9,562 nt of DNA from Euryarchaeota archaeon UBA39 (GTDB lineage: Archaea > Thermoplasmatota > Poseidoniia > Poseidoniales > Thalassarchaeaceae), in the NCBI GenBank assembly GCA_002503045.1, contig DAQW01000021.1, forward strand, positions 1 through 9,562, read 5' to 3'. Both the position numbers and the translations under genes were made by a program. The notes under the pieces are model-generated. The model was given only the letters and a program-made list of their open reading frames with translations, ran no database searches and had not been told where the DNA came from. Below are positions 6,211-9,562 of this stretch, one piece after another (position 1 is the first letter of the stretch; each line of letters begins with the position of its first letter).

Positions 6211-9200
6211 ATGAGTGCATTGAAATTATCGAAAGCCTTGAGTTTAACTTTGATTATGCTTGTTTCTGTTTTAGCAGGATGTATAGGCGGTGAAGGGGAA
6301 TTAAATTCTACAGATTTATTTGATTTAGTTGATGGAGATGGAGATGGGGTTCTAGATAATATTGATGATTGCCCTTCTACGCCTGCCGATAAGAAAGTAA
6401 ATGCTACAGGTTGTGAAAAAGGAGCAGATGACGAAGAACTCCCTCTTCCTACAGAGAGAGCACCACAGGTCAATATTGGTTCAGACGGGGATCAGACAAT
6501 TACTTGTGATCGTGATGATGATGGAGTACATGCACCGGACATAGTAATGATGTCTGGATTAATGGATAATTACAATGGTGCTACAGTGGACCCTCATCCT
6601 AATCCAAGCACTGCATTGGATTCATGGCAGAATCAACTCCCCGGATATATGGGGTCTCTCCCAGGCTCAAGTTATGATGACCCAAATCTTGGCCAAATAG
6701 TCTTGCATACCTTTCAGCTGCCGAGCGGAATCATTACTGATGCTACCTTAGAAATGAGATTAAACTATCTGGATGATGGCCTTCCTCAACCATCTGGTTT
6801 TGCGTTAACTGATACAATCATGCTTCGTTTCGAGGGTTCCACTCCTGCACCTTGGAGCATGCATATCGATACAAGCATGAATTCCCCAACGGCTCCATGG
6901 CCTGATGCAATTTATTTCATGCATCTTGATACATTGCCTTCTGCAGGAATGATTGCAGCACAAGGAGTAGCAGGAAACACAAATCTAGTTCAGTCCATGA
7001 ATTCTGCAGGATTCCTTGATATTGTCGTTTATGATCATCAGCAAGTAGATTATTTTGAATTGGCTTTGTGTATTGAGGAAGCCCCTCCTTCCCACACAGA
7101 CATTACATTGGGTAAAAATTATGATTGTGAGAATCGATTCAACCCTGATCCCGATTTGGCTCCACATACTACGTATACTGATTATGTGATGACAGCAGGC
7201 GTGAATGATATTTTTGCTGCTGCTCCTCCTTCTGAGAATCCTTCACCTAGTGCTGCTCTTACCTCTCAGCACAATTCGCAATTTCCGGGATTCTCCCCTG
7301 TGAATGATTATGATGTCATGAATCCGGGTGCACATTTCTTAGAAACATTCGATTGGTCTACGTATGTTCAAACTCAGGCTTCTACCAATAACTTCCTATC
7401 ATACCAACTCGTAGATGCAGTATTAGAGTTCCAAATGCGTGGTAGGTCTCCACAATCTTCTGCTGATGATGTCTTTGTAATGACTCACGTCACTAATCCT
7501 GTTTCTGCCCCAGATTGGTGGGCAAATATTGGGGCATCATCTATTAATTCAGTTAGTTCGGCAGGTACACAGTACACTCTGTACCTCTCATCGATGCCAG
7601 CCAGTGGAGGTTCATTCGATGCATTGAATGGTGTTCCAGGCAATACCAATATGTTGCCAGGGATGGATAGTTCTGACTCTCTAGATGTGAAAATTTATGA
7701 CGACCAAGAGTTGGATTATCTGGAACTTCACTTATGTTTTGAAGAAGTTCTAGATACCTGGACTCCTCCTCCTGTAGAACGGTGGAATACGTCTGGGAAT
7801 TACAGTTGTAATGCCACAAGTAGTAATTCTACTTACGAGACATCCTATGAAGCCGGCTCGAATGATGATTACAATCAGATTCAAGTTGATCCCCTTGTTT
7901 ATCAAAGTCCAAGTTTGATGAATTGGGGCGGTTCAATGATGTGGAATTCTCAGCAGTTGGGTTTGAATCCAATCACTAATTTCCTTGAATTTGATGAGGA
8001 TTCTGCCAATGATGATGGAATTTTATCATATACTTTCACAAATCTACCCAGTGATGCAACACAAGGAGGTATGATGATTTTAGATGCGAAGTTACGTGTT
8101 AATTTCAAGCATGGATCTAGCCATAATTATGCAGATGATATAATCACTCTTCGTTTTGAAGACCCAACACATCAGACTACGCCTTGGAGTGCGCAAATAT
8201 ACACCTCATCATCTGCTCCCAGTGCATCAGGATATTCTGCAATTCTTCATTTGGATGAACTTCCCGCCTCCGGAACAACAAGTCTTGAAGCAATGGCATC
8301 CCCTGGAGCTAATCCGGGGAATGTATACCTCCTTGGTGCTATGAATGCTCTATCGATACTAGATGTCACAATTCAAGATGGAATCATTGTTGATTCTATG
8401 GAATTAATTGTATGTTCAGAGGATATTACCGTAGGAAATAACGGCTTTGCCGATGTTTGTGATTTAGGTACTACAAATCAGGTTATTGAGGTATACACTG
8501 CTGGACTTCAAGATAACTTTGACCAACAAATCCCCGATCCTAGTATGGCTTACAGTCCATCTCAATTGGAATACATGCAGTGGTCTCAAAGTCAAGGATC
8601 TAATACATGGCAGGCAAGCCAAGTAGGTAATTTCGACAACCCTTCAAATGACAAATGGGTTATGCATCAATTTACTGGCCTTCCAAATGACATTTTACAA
8701 GCGAATTTGGAAATTGGAATGAAAGATACAGGGTCTGCTACAAACACCGATTCAATCATACTTTCTTGGTTTGAAACAGATGATGGAACAGCCTCTGGAA
8801 ACTGGTTGGGTGGCAATCAAAACGGAGTTGTCTCTAGTGATATTTGGAACAACCCGTCAGGCCAATATTCATCACAACTTGTCAACTATCAATTTAGTTC
8901 TTTAACTGCTGCAACTACGGGCCCGGGTTATATTCTAAATCTTGATATGGGTCGAATGCATCAAGCAGGTACTGTGTTTTCAAATGCTGGAGATTTGGAT
9001 AATGGTCCTTATTCTTTAATTGATGAATTAAATTCAAAGTCTTACTTTGAAGTATTGATTCAAGATGATCAACAAGTTGATTTTATTCGTCTAACAATTT
9101 GTCGAGATAAGATGGCTGAGGCTGATTCAGATGGAGATGGAATTTCGGATGCTGAAGAAGGATATACACTAGATACAGACGGCGATAATGTCCCAAATTA

Positions 9201-9468
9201 TCTTGATATTGATAGTGACGGAGATAATATCCATGATGGAACTGAATGGTTCGATCAAAATGGTGCTGGAAGTGCTAACACCGACGGAGACAACGACTTA
9301 GATTACCTAGATACAGATAGTGATGGCGATGGGTTAGATGATGATGTGGAATCAGTGGCCGATGTAGATGGTGATGGTGATGGAAATTGGAGAGATACAG
9401 ATAGCGATGGTGATGGGACTTCTGATTATGTCGAATGGACTACTAATACGGACCCTTATGTTCCTTGA
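6211..9468 (+). CDS. Large secreted lipoprotein: four tandem Cys-bounded domains flanked by calcium-binding TSP3-like repeats
   Basis: This 1085-residue cell-surface protein has a signal peptide with basic residues K5 and K8, a hydrophobic core, and lipobox LAGC with the lipidated Cys at C24, so it is probably tethered to the outside of the membrane. Residues 38-68 form one thrombospondin-type-3-like unit (DGDGDGVLDNIDDCP...GC). Four divergent repeats follow, at about 91-290, 298-511, 525-738 and 739-966. Each begins near a Cys (99, 306, 533, 750), passes through an AG/SG..D.. entry, an A-x-L-E/R-beta strand, a (D/N)D-x-I-x-L strand and an H/YLD-LP segment, and closes with LDV-x-I-x-D....VD..EL..C (287, 509, 735, 964). 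Residues 971-1085 are Asp-rich calcium repeats with no terminal membrane helix. The only cysteines are the lipid Cys, two in the TSP3 unit and these eight. It has its own leaderless promoter. Adhesion, glycan binding or surface-layer roles are possible but unproven; I do not recognise the repeated domain as a named family. Confidence 0.88.
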   Translation: MSALKLSKALSLTLIMLVSVLAGCIGGEGELNSTDLFDLVDGDGDGVLDNIDDCPSTPADKKVNATGCEKGADDEELPLPTERAPQVNIGSDGDQTITCDRDDDGVHAPDIVMMSGLMDNYNGATVDPHPNPSTALDSWQNQLPGYMGSLPGSSYDDPNLGQIVLHTFQLPSGIITDATLEMRLNYLDDGLPQPSGFALTDTIMLRFEGSTPAPWSMHIDTSMNSPTAPWPDAIYFMHLDTLPSAGMIAAQGVAGNTNLVQSMNSAGFLDIVVYDHQQVDYFELALCIEEAPPSHTDITLGKNYDCENRFNPDPDLAPHTTYTDYVMTAGVNDIFAAAPPSENPSPSAALTSQHNSQFPGFSPVNDYDVMNPGAHFLETFDWSTYVQTQASTNNFLSYQLVDAVLEFQMRGRSPQSSADDVFVMTHVTNPVSAPDWWANIGASSINSVSSAGTQYTLYLSSMPASGGSFDALNGVPGNTNMLPGMDSSDSLDVKIYDDQELDYLELHLCFEEVLDTWTPPPVERWNTSGNYSCNATSSNSTYETSYEAGSNDDYNQIQVDPLVYQSPSLMNWGGSMMWNSQQLGLNPITNFLEFDEDSANDDGILSYTFTNLPSDATQGGMMILDAKLRVNFKHGSSHNYADDIITLRFEDPTHQTTPWSAQIYTSSSAPSASGYSAILHLDELPASGTTSLEAMASPGANPGNVYLLGAMNALSILDVTIQDGIIVDSMELIVCSEDITVGNNGFADVCDLGTTNQVIEVYTAGLQDNFDQQIPDPSMAYSPSQLEYMQWSQSQGSNTWQASQVGNFDNPSNDKWVMHQFTGLPNDILQANLEIGMKDTGSATNTDSIILSWFETDDGTASGNWLGGNQNGVVSSDIWNNPSGQYSSQLVNYQFSSLTAATTGPGYILNLDMGRMHQAGTVFSNAGDLDNGPYSLIDELNSKSYFEVLIQDDQQVDFIRLTICRDKMAEADSDGDGISDAEEGYTLDTDGDNVPNYLDIDSDGDNIHDGTEWFDQNGAGSANTDGDNDLDYLDTDSDGDGLDDDVESVADVDGDGDGNWRDTDSDGDGTSDYVEWTTNTDPYVP
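6322..6414 (+). repeat. N-terminal TSP3-like calcium-binding unit
   Basis: It encodes residues 38-68 of the lipoprotein. The Asp/Gly pattern D-x-D-G-D-G-V-x-D-x-x-D-x-C-P, with a second Cys 14 residues later (C54 and C68), is the usual thrombospondin-type-3-like unit of marine archaeal and bacterial surface proteins. It acts as a stiff calcium-bound linker between the lipid anchor and the repeated domains. Confidence 0.75.
6481..7080 (+). repeat. Lipoprotein tandem domain, copy 1
   Basis: Residues 91-290. Cys99 opens the domain and Cys287 closes it. Landmarks are MMSGLMDNYNG, QLPSGIITDATLEMRL, TDTIMLRFEG, HLDTLPSAG and LDIVVYDHQQVDYFELALC. It is the shortest copy between cysteines (188 residues). 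Confidence 0.7.
7102..7743 (+). repeat. Lipoprotein tandem domain, copy 2
   Basis: Residues 298-511, with Cys306 and Cys509. Landmarks are VMTAGVNDIF, NPSPSAAL, LVDAVLEFQMRG, SADDVFVMTHV, YLSSMPASG and LDVKIYDDQELDYLELHLC. The central strand departs most from the other copies: LRFE is replaced by MTHV. Confidence 0.7.
7783..8424 (+). repeat. Lipoprotein tandem domain, copy 3
   Basis: Residues 525-738, with Cys533 and Cys735. Landmarks are SYEAGSNDDYN, QSPSLMNW, NLPSDATQGG, LDAKLRVNF, ADDIITLRFED, HLDELPASG and LDVTIQDGIIVDSMELIVC. It has several N-x-S/T sequons near the opening Cys. Confidence 0.7.
8425..9108 (+). repeat. Lipoprotein tandem domain, copy 4
   Basis: Residues 739-966, with Cys750 and Cys964 (the longest spacing, 214 residues). 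Landmarks are VYTAGLQDNFDQ, YSPSQLEY, GLPNDILQANLEIGM, TDSIILSWFE, YILNLDMG and FEVLIQDDQQVDFIRLTIC. Confidence 0.7.
9121..9465 (+). repeat. C-terminal Asp-rich TSP3-like calcium repeats
   Basis: Residues 971-1085. After an opening SDGDGISDAEEG unit come three units beginning at residues 989 (35 residues), 1024 (28) and 1052 (28). Each has an x-D-G-D start and a central (D)SDGD core. The 24-nt segments 9310-9333 and 9394-9417, 84 nt apart, differ at only two bases and both encode DTDSDGDG, pointing to recent unit duplication. Confidence 0.75.
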
Positions 9469-9489
9469 TTGAGAATTCTGAATCATAGT

Positions 9490-9561
9490 TTATTGATCTA
9501 AATTATAGTGTAATCCTACATTTTCTTTTCTCGCTATGGCGGCATCAATGACTAGTGAAGA
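9490..9561 (-). CDS. nadB: L-aspartate oxidase, C-terminal end only (rest beyond window)
   Basis: Read on the minus strand, the last 23 codons before TAA (complement of 9490-9492) give SSLVIDAAI followed by ARKENVGLHYNLDQ. This matches the C-terminal block of L-aspartate oxidases, where an R-(K/E)-E-S-R-G-L-H-Y-(T/N)-x-D pattern ends the helical domain (E. coli NadB has RKESRGLHYTLDYP). The enzyme oxidises L-aspartate to iminoaspartate with FAD, the first step of de novo NAD synthesis. The protein would end about 30 residues earlier than the E. coli enzyme. The gene is convergent with the lipoprotein gene, with only 21 nt between the stops. The call rests on a short fragment; a related flavoprotein of the succinate dehydrogenase/fumarate reductase type is the main alternative, although the GLHY block favours NadB. 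Confidence 0.75.
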   Translation of the reverse strand, partial: SSLVIDAAIARKENVGLHYNLDQ

Positions 9562-9562
9562 A

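Noticed and set aside
6132..6473. Minus-strand open frame of 113 codons across the lipoprotein promoter and signal peptide
   Set aside because: It is antisense to a well-supported signal peptide, lipobox and TSP3 unit, has a low-complexity Ser/Pro composition and lacks a ribosome site.
8156..8344. Plus-strand 62-codon frame inside the lipoprotein gene
   Set aside because: It lies wholly within the third repeat domain in another frame, with no recognisable protein features.
9536..9562. Plus-strand ATG opening a frame (MAASMTSEE) with a TATA-like AATTATAG at 9501-9508 upstream
   Set aside because: The opposite strand gives a clear NadB-like C-terminus through the same bases, which explains the region better; the TATA-like bases encode part of its HYNL segment.

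Overview
The window most likely comes from a marine euryarchaeon of the Poseidoniales (Marine Group II) type. Four things point there: an archaeal A-type ATP synthase gene order A-B-D, archaeal TATA boxes about 26 nt upstream of start codons that lack a Shine-Dalgarno (leaderless transcripts), a mix of ATG, GTG and TTG starts, and large calcium-repeat lipoproteins. The DNA is AT-rich and densely coded. The lineage is inferred from gene content and style, not from a marker-gene search. No tRNA, rRNA, CRISPR array or insertion sequence was seen. Every gap between genes is under 80 nt.

Layout. Positions 2-592 hold the last third of atpA (catalytic A subunit, cut by the window edge). It is followed by complete atpB (606-1988) and atpD (2024-2641). 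Each complete gene has a clear Shine-Dalgarno, and a T-rich tract after atpD probably ends the operon. Together they encode most of the A1 catalytic head and its central stalk; the other subunits should lie upstream.

Positions 2719-5217 encode an 832-residue membrane protein. Its first half has the fold pattern of an M50 (site-2 protease, EGY-like) intramembrane metalloprotease, but both zinc-binding motifs are missing. Its second half is a long, Cys-paired, sequon-rich extracytoplasmic region that I do not recognise. A perfect 14-nt palindrome lies between its putative TATA box and its start. Its stop codon directly abuts the TTG start of panE (ketopantoate reductase, coenzyme A synthesis), so the two look translationally coupled.

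Positions 6211-9468 encode a 1085-residue lipoprotein with its own leaderless promoter. It has a lipobox, one thrombospondin-type-3-like calcium repeat, four divergent tandem copies of an approximately 200-residue domain (each bounded by one Cys near either end), and an Asp-rich C-terminal calcium-repeat tail. The last 73 bases carry, on the minus strand, the 3' end of a convergent gene whose C-terminus reads like L-aspartate oxidase (nadB).

The most interesting items are the apparent M50 pseudoprotease with its unknown outer domain and the four-fold repeated surface domain. The rest is ordinary energy and cofactor metabolism.
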